DNA of 64,000 nucleotides, from NCBI RefSeq assembly GCF_000711735.1, contig NZ_JONL01000009.1, positions 144,712 to 208,711 on the forward strand, written 5' to 3'. Made by a program: the position numbers and the translations under genes. The notes beneath the pieces are model-generated. The model saw only the letters and a list, made by a program, of their open reading frames with translations. It had not been told where the DNA came from and did not search any database. This DNA comes from Maridesulfovibrio frigidus DSM 17176. Lineage in GTDB: Bacteria > Desulfobacterota > Desulfovibrionia > Desulfovibrionales > Desulfovibrionaceae. Below are positions 52,333-61,073 of this stretch, in pieces (within the stretch, counting starts at the first letter, position 1; the number at the start of each line of letters is the position of its first letter).

Positions 52333-53844
52333 CTACTCCAAATCATCCATGTTCATGTACTTACGGTAAATTTTCAAATATGTTTCATTGAGATCCGATT
52401 CGCGATAAAAAGTTTTCACTCGCTCAATGCCAGCCAGTGACATCTTTTTCCTTAAAATGGGCTTTTGCAAAATAGTTAAGATTGCCTCCCCCGTACCAAC
52501 AGGGTCCGCAACCTTTGTCACAATCCCGGACGGCCCGAGCGCTTTATCAGAAACGGTTCTACCTTCAAGCAGCTCTCTACATGAGCCAACATCAGATGCG
52601 ACAGCAGGTATTCCGGCGCAGTTCGCCTCCATGATAACGAGAGGCTGTGCTTCACTAATACTCGTCAGCACAATCACATCAAGATTAGGAAGGTAATCTG
52701 TAACTTTAACCTTTCCTGTAAATTCTACTACATCTTCAAGATGAAGCAGTTTCATGAGATTTACACACTCTTCATAATACTCTTCATCTTCCTCAGTAGG
52801 CCCCATTATATAGACTTTCAGCTTATCAATTTTCAGAGCAACCATTTTACAAGCTCTGAGAAAAGTCTTTACATCTTTGATAGGTACAACCCTGCCTACA
52901 AAACCAACTGCAAATTCTGTCTGCCCTTTGTAATCATGATCCGCAGCCTTTAAGCCGAGAAAAGCATCAAGACTTATTCCGTTAGGAATAATTTTAATTT
53001 TATCAGGATCAGCTCCCTCTAAAATTTCGAGATCTTTGTTCCCTTCATATAAAGTATATATTTCCGATGAGTAATTATAACACATTTTTCCAAGCTGCTC
53101 GAACATGCGAATCCAAAATGTCTGGAATGCACCAAGTTTACTATCTACTCGGAATCTTTCATCCTTCTTACGATAAACCCACTCAGCCTGTGAAATTTCG
53201 ATTTTGCGCTCTTTCACATAAATTCCATGCTCGGTCAGCAATAACGGACGCCCTGTCATAACCCGCGCAACAACGCCTAAAAGCCCCGCATATCCAGTTG
53301 AAATAGTATGATAAACCTTGGCCTTAGGCAGATCAAGCGGCAACATTTTAAAAATGGGCAGATGTGTAAAACGGTACGTCCAGAAATAGTCTATAAAGGA
53401 TTCCTTGTTCTCATCTACATTATACCTTTCTACGAGCAAGTCCCATGCTTTCTTGCCATGCATCAATTCGCCGAGCGGAAATTTATTATTCCGAAAAAGA
53501 TCGACCATTTCAGTCATATTGCCAGCACTTTCATTATCGAGCTGCTTATGAAATTTCTTCAGCCTTTCTATGTTGTTAGCAGAAATTTTCTTAAACGGAT
53601 TCTTGGAAACTTCGATAGGATCGTGAAGGTAAACAACTTTAAGATCTACGAAGTTATCAGGAACTTCGTAGCGGTATTCTGCTTTTTCTTTTGACGTGGC
53701 CAAAATGCACACAGCAGTAAAGGTCAGATCCGGCATTCCTTTAATAAGGTTATGAATCCACGAAGAAACCCCTCCAGCAACGAAGGGATATGTTCCCTCG
53801 AGCAAAAGGCATACGTCATACTCTTTTTCATCTTTGCTATGCAT
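52333..53844 (-). CDS. pelF: Pel polysaccharide glycosyltransferase PelF
   Basis: 503 residues from the ATG at 53844, which overlaps the pelE stop (TAATG) and has GAGG 7 bases upstream; the longer start at 53868 lies inside pelE. The PelF-specific N-terminus is clear (DVCLLLEGTYPFVAGGVSSW, ~8-27). The GT4 domain contains VGFVGRVVPIKDVKTFLRA (~322-340), VVEFTGKV and LTSISEAQPLVIMEANCAG with the acidic catalytic motif. It is the cytoplasmic enzyme that polymerises the Pel chain from UDP-sugars. Confidence 0.94.
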   Translation of the reverse strand: MHSKDEKEYDVCLLLEGTYPFVAGGVSSWIHNLIKGMPDLTFTAVCILATSKEKAEYRYEVPDNFVDLKVVYLHDPIEVSKNPFKKISANNIERLKKFHKQLDNESAGNMTEMVDLFRNNKFPLGELMHGKKAWDLLVERYNVDENKESFIDYFWTYRFTHLPIFKMLPLDLPKAKVYHTISTGYAGLLGVVARVMTGRPLLLTEHGIYVKERKIEISQAEWVYRKKDERFRVDSKLGAFQTFWIRMFEQLGKMCYNYSSEIYTLYEGNKDLEILEGADPDKIKIIPNGISLDAFLGLKAADHDYKGQTEFAVGFVGRVVPIKDVKTFLRACKMVALKIDKLKVYIMGPTEEDEEYYEECVNLMKLLHLEDVVEFTGKVKVTDYLPNLDVIVLTSISEAQPLVIMEANCAGIPAVASDVGSCRELLEGRTVSDKALGPSGIVTKVADPVGTGEAILTILQKPILRKKMSLAGIERVKTFYRESDLNETYLKIYRKYMNMDDLE

Positions 53845-54899
53845 TAAAAAGCCTCTTCTTTTACCCAAAAATCATACAAAACTTTTTTATATGGATCGGA
53901 ACTATCGAGATTAGGTTCAACCTGCATTCTTTTAACTTCATCACAAAGAGCTATAAAGTTGCCCATCTCAAAAAAAGCTCTGCAAATACCTAAACGCGAT
54001 TCAAGTTCCAGTTCAGGCTTAACTTTAGTCTTATTATATATTTCAACTGCTTCTGAAAACTTTCTACTCTCAATGTAAATCTCAGCAAGACGCATCCGGT
54101 AATCATCATTATCAGGCTCAATGTCCGATGCTTTTTTCCAATTCTCACAAGACAAGTCCATGGAGTGTTCTTGAATATTCTGCTCCGGTAAGCCGCTCTG
54201 AGCATAGTTTCTATGAACTGCCCCAAGTTCCGCATGAGACTGAGCACTGCCATATTTGTCTGCTCGAAACTCCGCTTTTTCCAGAGACTGCGCATAATCT
54301 TCTTCTAGGCGGGTCAATGCAGTATGAGCGTAAAAACGGACCTCAGCATTTTCATCGGAAAGGCTTTTTCTAAGGAGAGAGACAGCCTCATATGATCCGA
54401 TTCTCCTTAACAGATTTACCGCTCCGCGCTTCATCCCAATATCATCACCCGCTAAAATATCGGCAATTGGGTGAACGTCTAACTCTTCATACAAAAAGGA
54501 GTTGATATCAGTTGGCAAGTCAACTTCAATGCCGCTACCCTCAAAAGCCTTTTCCTTGTACTCTTCAGCCAGCCCGTGACTGTTCATAAGCATTTTAGCA
54601 AAAAGAAGTGTCAGAGACATGCCCAAAAGTCCTATTCCAGGCATAAAAAAAGTAAAAAGAGCGATAGCACGAGGATAGTAATAACCAACGCCGGGCAAAG
54701 ATCTAGGCCTCGGTTTAGTAATGAAGAAAGAGAGCGCAGATAAAACATGCACAAGAAAAGCAGCATAGACAAAATAAATCGAATCAGACCTGTTTATATA
54801 AAACCAGAATGCACTGACTTCAAACAGATACGCAAAGAAGAAGGCAACGGCAAAGCAGATCCGCCCCATTCGGATAACCTTACTCCGCGAATAAAACAC
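53844..54899 (-). CDS. pelE: Pel biosynthesis inner-membrane protein PelE
   Basis: 351 residues. Membrane segments lie at ~14-32, ~40-58 and ~75-100. A soluble part has HEAT-like (GAVNLLRRIGSYEAVSLLRK, ~158-177) and TPR-like repeats (~240-330), as in PelE (~330 residues), which binds PelD and bridges the synthase. The ATG overlaps pelD by 20 bp. An internal ATG at 54869 with AAGG 8 bases upstream is an equally good start. Confidence 0.85.
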   Translation of the reverse strand: MFYSRSKVIRMGRICFAVAFFFAYLFEVSAFWFYINRSDSIYFVYAAFLVHVLSALSFFITKPRPRSLPGVGYYYPRAIALFTFFMPGIGLLGMSLTLLFAKMLMNSHGLAEEYKEKAFEGSGIEVDLPTDINSFLYEELDVHPIADILAGDDIGMKRGAVNLLRRIGSYEAVSLLRKSLSDENAEVRFYAHTALTRLEEDYAQSLEKAEFRADKYGSAQSHAELGAVHRNYAQSGLPEQNIQEHSMDLSCENWKKASDIEPDNDDYRMRLAEIYIESRKFSEAVEIYNKTKVKPELELESRLGICRAFFEMGNFIALCDEVKRMQVEPNLDSSDPYKKVLYDFWVKEEAF

Positions 54900-56289
54900 T
54901 GACTACATCCTCTTCTACAGCTGTAACCATCTCCATGGGTTCTTCCATATCTTTTGAATATCCAGACACACCAGCTTTGATCTCAACTAAGCTTTCATCG
55001 GATTCAAAGGCCATCATACTCAGAGCTCTAAATGCACTCAGAATATTTTTAACAACGACTCTTGCCCCTACAGGAGGAGTTGTCGGCAAAACAAGAAAAA
55101 ATGATCCAGGTTTGTTATTCATAAACAAAATATCAATTTCACGAATCTGATTTTTAAGAATCAGACTAAACGCCATCAAAACTTCCTCTCTACCCTCATC
55201 CGAAGCATTCTCCATGGACGGGAATTCGAGAAGAATCAATGACAAATCTAATTCATATCTTCGTGAACGTATAAACTCTTCACGCAGTCTTCTTTTGAAA
55301 TAATCATACGTGTAAGCATCAATCATTTCATCCGCGATAAGCTTATCTTTCGTATCTTTAAACATTGTTGCGTTTTCAATACTGCTTCCGCACCAGTCAG
55401 CCACAAGCCCAGCTACTCGCACAGAATCGCTATTAAACTTCAAAAAAGGCATTTTCTCTACGTTCAAAACACCTACTACATGCTTTTGATTATCTGCCAG
55501 AATCGGAGCAGAAATAATGATACCGCTCGGAGCCATGTCCGTAGTTGCTACATCCTTAATCGAGATAGCTCTCTTCTCTCCTGCAGCGATCCCCATCAAA
55601 CCTTCCGTATATGGCAGAGTGTCAGGCAGGATGCTTTTACTGTGACGGATAGCGGTGTTCAGTTTGAACTCATCGCCTTCAAGAAGATAAACGGAACAGT
55701 CTTCCACGCTCATAAAATCTCTTAGAATTTCAAGAACGGCAGGAAAAATACTTTCCTGAGTCAATGTACGAAGTCCTTGTGCCGCTTCATACAAAGTACC
55801 CAGTGTATTTTCCTGAGAAATTATACGTGTATCGATTTCCTGCTTAGCTTCACTTAAAACATCAAATTTTGTCTTAATTTTATTAAATGCATCTTTATAG
55901 GCATCGCGCTCCTCACTAAGATCTGCATATTCCTTAATGCTAAGTTCTTTCATTTCCCCGATTACGACTCCAACAATAAAGAAAAGTGCAGGTTTTCCCC
56001 ACATACTAAGACTTTTGAAGTCCACCAGTGATAGATCCGGTACTGTAAGTGACGCGAAACCCAAGTACATCATAGCTGTCAGCAAACCGGAAAATGCACC
56101 GGCACTGAATCCGTAACGGGCCGCGGTTAAGATTACTACTAACCAGTAAGGATGCGGCGAAACATTGATAAATCCGGGGTCAGTGCGGAAAAAAATCAAA
56201 TTAATAACCGTGAGCCCTATTACTCCGGTAAAAGCTTCAAAATATTTTGAAAGCTTATATTTTCGTACAACCGCATTAACCTTAAGCAT
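54880..56289 (-). CDS. pelD: Pel c-di-GMP receptor PelD
   Basis: 469 residues. Four membrane segments (~18-130) are followed by a coiled coil, a GAF domain (~165-310; FPAVLEILRDFMSVEDCSVYLLEG region) and a degenerate GGDEF domain (~325-460). The active-site loop reads KPGSF instead of GGDEF, so no cyclase activity is expected. The I-site RxxD is kept (IREIDILF, ~385-392), which is how PelD binds c-di-GMP to switch on Pel synthesis. It lies 45 bp after the porin gene; no pelC lies between. Confidence 0.93.
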   Translation of the reverse strand: MLKVNAVVRKYKLSKYFEAFTGVIGLTVINLIFFRTDPGFINVSPHPYWLVVILTAARYGFSAGAFSGLLTAMMYLGFASLTVPDLSLVDFKSLSMWGKPALFFIVGVVIGEMKELSIKEYADLSEERDAYKDAFNKIKTKFDVLSEAKQEIDTRIISQENTLGTLYEAAQGLRTLTQESIFPAVLEILRDFMSVEDCSVYLLEGDEFKLNTAIRHSKSILPDTLPYTEGLMGIAAGEKRAISIKDVATTDMAPSGIIISAPILADNQKHVVGVLNVEKMPFLKFNSDSVRVAGLVADWCGSSIENATMFKDTKDKLIADEMIDAYTYDYFKRRLREEFIRSRRYELDLSLILLEFPSMENASDEGREEVLMAFSLILKNQIREIDILFMNNKPGSFFLVLPTTPPVGARVVVKNILSAFRALSMMAFESDESLVEIKAGVSGYSKDMEEPMEMVTAVEEDVVSVLFAE

Positions 56290-56334
56290 TCGATTAAACT
56301 CACTTATAAAAATGATCTTTTAAGACACATCAAA

Positions 56335-58233
56335 CTAGAACACATACTGAATTCCGCCAGTGATCAACTGACTTTCTCCGCCGCCGACAAGGCCTGAATC
56401 ACTGCTATATTCGTATCCGGCGTTAAATTCCCACCGCTCTCCAAGACGCAAAATAAAATTAGGCGAAGCGAAATAACTTGGAGATCCTTTAAATTCATCC
56501 TGACGAATACCACCTGCGACCTGGAATCCCAGAGTCTCACAATACCACTTACTAAAACTAGTGCTAAGTGTATGAATACTCTCGTTTTGGACAACAGCAA
56601 TAGGAGTATAGTTTTGATCATCATACTTAAAATGTGAGCGGTAATATGAATAGGAAACATAAAGTTCAGGAGCACTTAAAAGTTTCCGAGTGAGAATCAC
56701 ATTATATATCCCTTTGGTTCCGTACAGTTTGTCATTATCAACAACATATTGCCGGACCTGACCATTCATAAACAGCCCCCACGTGTCATTATAGAAACCG
56801 TCGTACGTAAGTGAGACCTGATTATAACGTCCTTTGTAATTTGTCGCTGTAGGCTCATCAATCCATGGATTGTTGTAATCAAGCATAAACGAAAGCGGTC
56901 CGGATTTATGAACCATCCAATCAAAACCGAGAGCACCGGTGAATCCTTCAGCCGAACCTTCAAAGACCCCTGCGCCGACCACACCTGTGAATTTGCGTGA
57001 AAGCTCTCTGCGGAATAGAAATGCAGCTCGATTAATGGTTTTATCAACCTTCTCAATTCCATCACCTTCAGGACGGTAAATATCTGCAAAATCATAGATA
57101 AAATCTGCGCGGGTAACCTTATCTAGTTGCATCGAAAAATTTGTGCGGAGCGAAGTTGTAATGGTATCATTAGTCTGTAAATATACACTTGGAGTGAAGT
57201 TTATACGAGGCCTGTACTGCTTTAAAAGCCCAGACAAAGCTCGGCGCGCATCGACATTATTCGGTTCACGATCGATAAGCTCGGAAAAATTTTCAATAGC
57301 GCCAAGCCAGTCGCCGCCCTCCTGACGTCCATATGCACTCGATGACAAAGCATCAGTATCACCGGGGCGGAGCATTAAAAGATAATTTAACGAAGCCTGC
57401 TGCTGGCCATAATCTCCAGTCAAAAGTTTAAGGCGAGCTGCTTGACGCAAAGCTCCAGCAGCAACGGAGTCATCTTCCAACCAGCTTTGAATCAACCTAT
57501 CAGCTATGTTGTAATCCTCATTATCTATGAGAGCGGAAATATACTCTTCTCGCAAATCCATATCGTCTGAATATGTTTTGACTAACTTTTCATACAATCT
57601 GAGACCATCATTAACCTGACCGCGCCGCATCATAACGCGAGCTAATATAACTTCCCGCTGACGTTGCGAAACTGCACGTAAGATATCGTTCTGATCAATT
57701 TCATAAAAGAATTCTTCGGTTCCAGCTTCCAGATTAATCGGTATATCGGTTTCGGTAGCTGGTGTCGTTGTAGCTTTTTCAGGAGGTTTAGGACTATCCG
57801 CTCCGCGCACAGCTTTAATTACTGTGGGATTAACTGGCAACGGGGTTTTGCGGGAAGTAGCAACTCTTGCCGCTAAAAAATCAGGGTTCATTCCCTTAAT
57901 TACATAATCAAGCTTCATTTTCCTCTTAAAGGAACGTCCAGAAGCCTTGGCCTGACTGCGAGTCGGATAATCACCAATCTGTACAGCACTCCAAAGACGT
58001 CCTTTCGAATCGTAAAGGCGAACTACTTTAGCATTATATCCTTTCTCTTTCAGGTATGAAGTAAAGTTCCAGGCATTATCAGGGATTGAAAAGGTAGAAA
58101 TTCTGACAGTCCATACTTTTTGGACGACAGGAGCCCCTATCCCATCTTCAGCCCGAAGAAGAGAGGAAAAAATTAACAGCGGCATACATGCAACTGCTAA
58201 AACAATTAATTTTATGACCCTTACCTTTTTCAA
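56335..58233 (-). CDS. PelB-type outer-membrane porin with N-terminal SPOR and TPR domains
   Basis: 632 residues with a signal peptide (~1-28, ending LLRAEDG). A SPOR-like domain (~38-115; WTVRISTFSIPDNAWNF, AVQIGDYPTRSQA) is followed by a Thr/Pro-rich linker, TPR repeats (~170-350) and a beta-barrel (~360-632) that ends GGIQYVF with terminal Phe. The barrel corresponds to the C-terminal porin of PelB, which exports the polymer. In Pseudomonas the TPR and porin parts form one ~1,190-residue protein; here they are two genes 2 bp apart. The SPOR domain could bind peptidoglycan. Confidence 0.82.
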   Translation of the reverse strand: MKKVRVIKLIVLAVACMPLLIFSSLLRAEDGIGAPVVQKVWTVRISTFSIPDNAWNFTSYLKEKGYNAKVVRLYDSKGRLWSAVQIGDYPTRSQAKASGRSFKRKMKLDYVIKGMNPDFLAARVATSRKTPLPVNPTVIKAVRGADSPKPPEKATTTPATETDIPINLEAGTEEFFYEIDQNDILRAVSQRQREVILARVMMRRGQVNDGLRLYEKLVKTYSDDMDLREEYISALIDNEDYNIADRLIQSWLEDDSVAAGALRQAARLKLLTGDYGQQQASLNYLLMLRPGDTDALSSSAYGRQEGGDWLGAIENFSELIDREPNNVDARRALSGLLKQYRPRINFTPSVYLQTNDTITTSLRTNFSMQLDKVTRADFIYDFADIYRPEGDGIEKVDKTINRAAFLFRRELSRKFTGVVGAGVFEGSAEGFTGALGFDWMVHKSGPLSFMLDYNNPWIDEPTATNYKGRYNQVSLTYDGFYNDTWGLFMNGQVRQYVVDNDKLYGTKGIYNVILTRKLLSAPELYVSYSYYRSHFKYDDQNYTPIAVVQNESIHTLSTSFSKWYCETLGFQVAGGIRQDEFKGSPSYFASPNFILRLGERWEFNAGYEYSSDSGLVGGGESQLITGGIQYVF

Positions 58234-58235
58234 TT

Positions 58236-61073
58236 TTATTTCCTATCAATTATCTTTTTAGCTTCAGAGGAAAGGACTTTATCAGTCACCCCTTGACGCT
58301 TAAGTATCCGTTTCGCGGCTTTAAACTCACGAACAGCATTGCCTTCCCGGTTAATCAGCAAATACAATTCCCCGAGTTGGAATCTTGAATCAGCATCATC
58401 AGGAACAATCTTATTGTACGCTCTAAATTTACTAATAGCCCGTTTATATTCGTTTCGCTGCGTATAAACCATCGCAATCCCTTTAAGCGCGGTTCGGTTT
58501 TTCTTATCCACCCGAAGTGTGGATTCAAACAAATCAAAAGCTTCATCGGTATGATTGTTAAACAAGGCTTCAGCTCCAAGCCTCGCTAGATATACCCCGT
58601 CTTTACTATGCTCACGGCCAAGTCTTTTATAAATACTCGTAGCATCTCGTCCACGCCCTACTTGATCGTAGACTGTTGCAAGCAAAAACCCTTCGAACCG
58701 AGGAAGCACCTTAAGACGAGCATACGGTTCTAGAATTTCAAGAGCCTTTTTAGGGTTCTTTTCATCTATATATGCCCGTGCTAACTCAATTTTTTCAGCT
58801 TGCGGCAATACGCCCTGATTATACAGCTCGTGCAACAGAACAATTCTTTTCGAGTTCATCCCGGCAAAACCGTAAGTTTTTGCAAGCTCAATCTTTAATT
58901 CATGATCCAACGGCTTAAGAGCCAGTGCCCGCTCATAGTAAGTTACAGCGTCGCTGTATTCCAAAGCGTTTGAATGCCCTTTCGCAGCTTGCAGAGCTAA
59001 AGAAAAACTACGCGGTTTTTCATCGGACATCTCACCAAATAATCTAGCTGCGGCTTTTGGTCGATTTGTCCAACCCGCAAGTCTAGCAAGGTTGTCGCGG
59101 ATCTTTTTATCTTTCGAACCCATTGAATAGAGCTGATCATAAAGCCTATAAGCTTCTTCCGTAAGACCTGAGCTATCTGCAAACTCAGCCCACTTTAGAA
59201 GCATTTCATATGTTTCACCTTTCCTGTCAGCAAACGCGGCAATAAGCTTTTCAGCTTTTGCCTTATCTCCCGCGGCAGCCCACACGCTGGCGGCAAGTAA
59301 TGCAACCTGCTCATCGTATGGTCTTAATTTTACAGCAGTTGCAGCTGCATCTCTGAAAATTTTACTATTCGTCGTAAACGAAGCCACCTGCATGAGCTTC
59401 ATAACCGACTCTTTATCTCCGCCAGTAAGGACCGCGACCTTTTTAAAGTACGGATATCCATCAATTGGGGAATTAAGCCAAAGCATAATCTCACCAGCTT
59501 GCGATATAACCTTTACGTTGTCAGGCAGAGCCTTAACCGCAATTTCAGCTGCTTCCTTAGCTAAGCTTAGCTTCTGCGTTTCCGCAGCAGTAGTAAGCAT
59601 CCCTAGAATATCACTCTCAAGCCCTTCTTTCGCTACAACTTTACGATACAGAGTATACGCCTTAAGCGGATTTCCAGCGGCTAGCCATGCCTCCGCGCCC
59701 TGACGCATCAATGAAATATCATCAGGCTTGAAACGCAGTGCTATATCAACCGTCTCCGCTATCAATTTAGCATCACCGGTCGCCCCTGCGGCATCAAGCA
59801 ATCTTACATAATCCTCAACCACGCCCCCAGGCCCTTCGGCTAAAGCTCTAAGCATTGCATACGCTTCTTTAGGACGGTTAAGACCAAGCAATAGCTCTGC
59901 CCTAGTCCGCAAATAATCCGGCTCAGAAATATTAAGGACCTCTGTCTCAGCAACGACTTCCGCCATAAGCTTAGTATCGGAGCTATAAAGAGCAGCCCTG
60001 AGCATATCATGCGCATACCGGAAAAAATTACCAACCCGATCTGCCAAATCTCTAAACAAAGCCACAGCCTGCTTAAACTTCCCGCTTTGTATGTAAAGAC
60101 CACCTAGGTCCTCACGATGCTGATTGTTATCCGGCTCTAACTGAACCAGTTTTTCCAGCGCAGATTCTGCAAGTTGAAATTTCATTTCATACTGTGCAAG
60201 CCACACTATCTCTTTCAACAATCCGGCATTATCTGGATCAATTTGGTATAACTTTTCAGCTAATTCTAAAGCATCTTTATACTGTCTGGACCAACCAAGA
60301 AGCTTAACTAACTGAATTCTGCTATCGATCCCCTTACCAAGGCTTTCATCCATGTTAGCTGCAAAAGAAAAAGCCTCTCCGACTCTCCCTACTGCAACAA
60401 AATACTCCAAAGCATAAGTCACATAAGTTAGAGTATTAATATCTTCTTCATTTTCAGCTGCAATTTCAAACTGATTGCCAACAATAAAAATTTGCCGGAT
60501 CAGATAATCAAGATACGGATCTTCAGCTTGCTTCTCGTAATCAGCAGAAAGACGCTTAACTTCAACATGGATAGTATCTAAAAATTTATCAGTTAATAAC
60601 TTGCCTAACTGTAACTCATTAAGAGCAATTATTGCGGAAACTTCATTATGAATCTCGTTAAAAAAGCGGTAATACATCACCATTTTTTCAAGCGGTATCA
60701 GGCTCTTAGTCTTAATCGCAGCGATTCTTTCCCAAGTTTCAAGAGCCTTGCGCGGCATAACATTCCATTCATAGAACTTCACCAATTTCTCAAGAGCATC
60801 AACGTCGTTGGGCTTAAGATCCAAACTCTTATTCAAACTAGCAATAGCTTTATCCGGCAAACCTCGGACTAAATAAATATCTGCGGCAAGAGAAAGCAGC
60901 TCTAAATCATTCGGGTTTTCTTCGAGCAAACCAGTAAGAATATCAGTAGCCTTAACAATTTTCCCTGCCTTCAGGTACAACGGAACCATATCTCTCGGGA
61001 AAGGATAGATAAGAACAGTCGCTCCGATTATAACGAGCGCAAATAAAAGTATTCGCCAGAGCTTGATATTCAA
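58236..61073 (-). CDS. pelB: PelB-type periplasmic TPR scaffold
   Basis: 945 residues. The N-terminal membrane anchor (~8-26) is followed by some 20 or more TPR-like repeats along the rest of the chain (e.g. NPNDLELLSLAADIYLVRG at ~52-70, KPNDVDALEKLVKFYEW). This matches the periplasmic TPR part of PelB, which binds PelA and guides polymer to the porin. The porin is the next gene. Its ATG overlaps the pelA deacetylase stop by 4 bp. Strictly it is the N-terminal part of PelB only. Confidence 0.82.
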   Translation of the reverse strand: MNIKLWRILLFALVIIGATVLIYPFPRDMVPLYLKAGKIVKATDILTGLLEENPNDLELLSLAADIYLVRGLPDKAIASLNKSLDLKPNDVDALEKLVKFYEWNVMPRKALETWERIAAIKTKSLIPLEKMVMYYRFFNEIHNEVSAIIALNELQLGKLLTDKFLDTIHVEVKRLSADYEKQAEDPYLDYLIRQIFIVGNQFEIAAENEEDINTLTYVTYALEYFVAVGRVGEAFSFAANMDESLGKGIDSRIQLVKLLGWSRQYKDALELAEKLYQIDPDNAGLLKEIVWLAQYEMKFQLAESALEKLVQLEPDNNQHREDLGGLYIQSGKFKQAVALFRDLADRVGNFFRYAHDMLRAALYSSDTKLMAEVVAETEVLNISEPDYLRTRAELLLGLNRPKEAYAMLRALAEGPGGVVEDYVRLLDAAGATGDAKLIAETVDIALRFKPDDISLMRQGAEAWLAAGNPLKAYTLYRKVVAKEGLESDILGMLTTAAETQKLSLAKEAAEIAVKALPDNVKVISQAGEIMLWLNSPIDGYPYFKKVAVLTGGDKESVMKLMQVASFTTNSKIFRDAAATAVKLRPYDEQVALLAASVWAAAGDKAKAEKLIAAFADRKGETYEMLLKWAEFADSSGLTEEAYRLYDQLYSMGSKDKKIRDNLARLAGWTNRPKAAARLFGEMSDEKPRSFSLALQAAKGHSNALEYSDAVTYYERALALKPLDHELKIELAKTYGFAGMNSKRIVLLHELYNQGVLPQAEKIELARAYIDEKNPKKALEILEPYARLKVLPRFEGFLLATVYDQVGRGRDATSIYKRLGREHSKDGVYLARLGAEALFNNHTDEAFDLFESTLRVDKKNRTALKGIAMVYTQRNEYKRAISKFRAYNKIVPDDADSRFQLGELYLLINREGNAVREFKAAKRILKRQGVTDKVLSSEAKKIIDRK

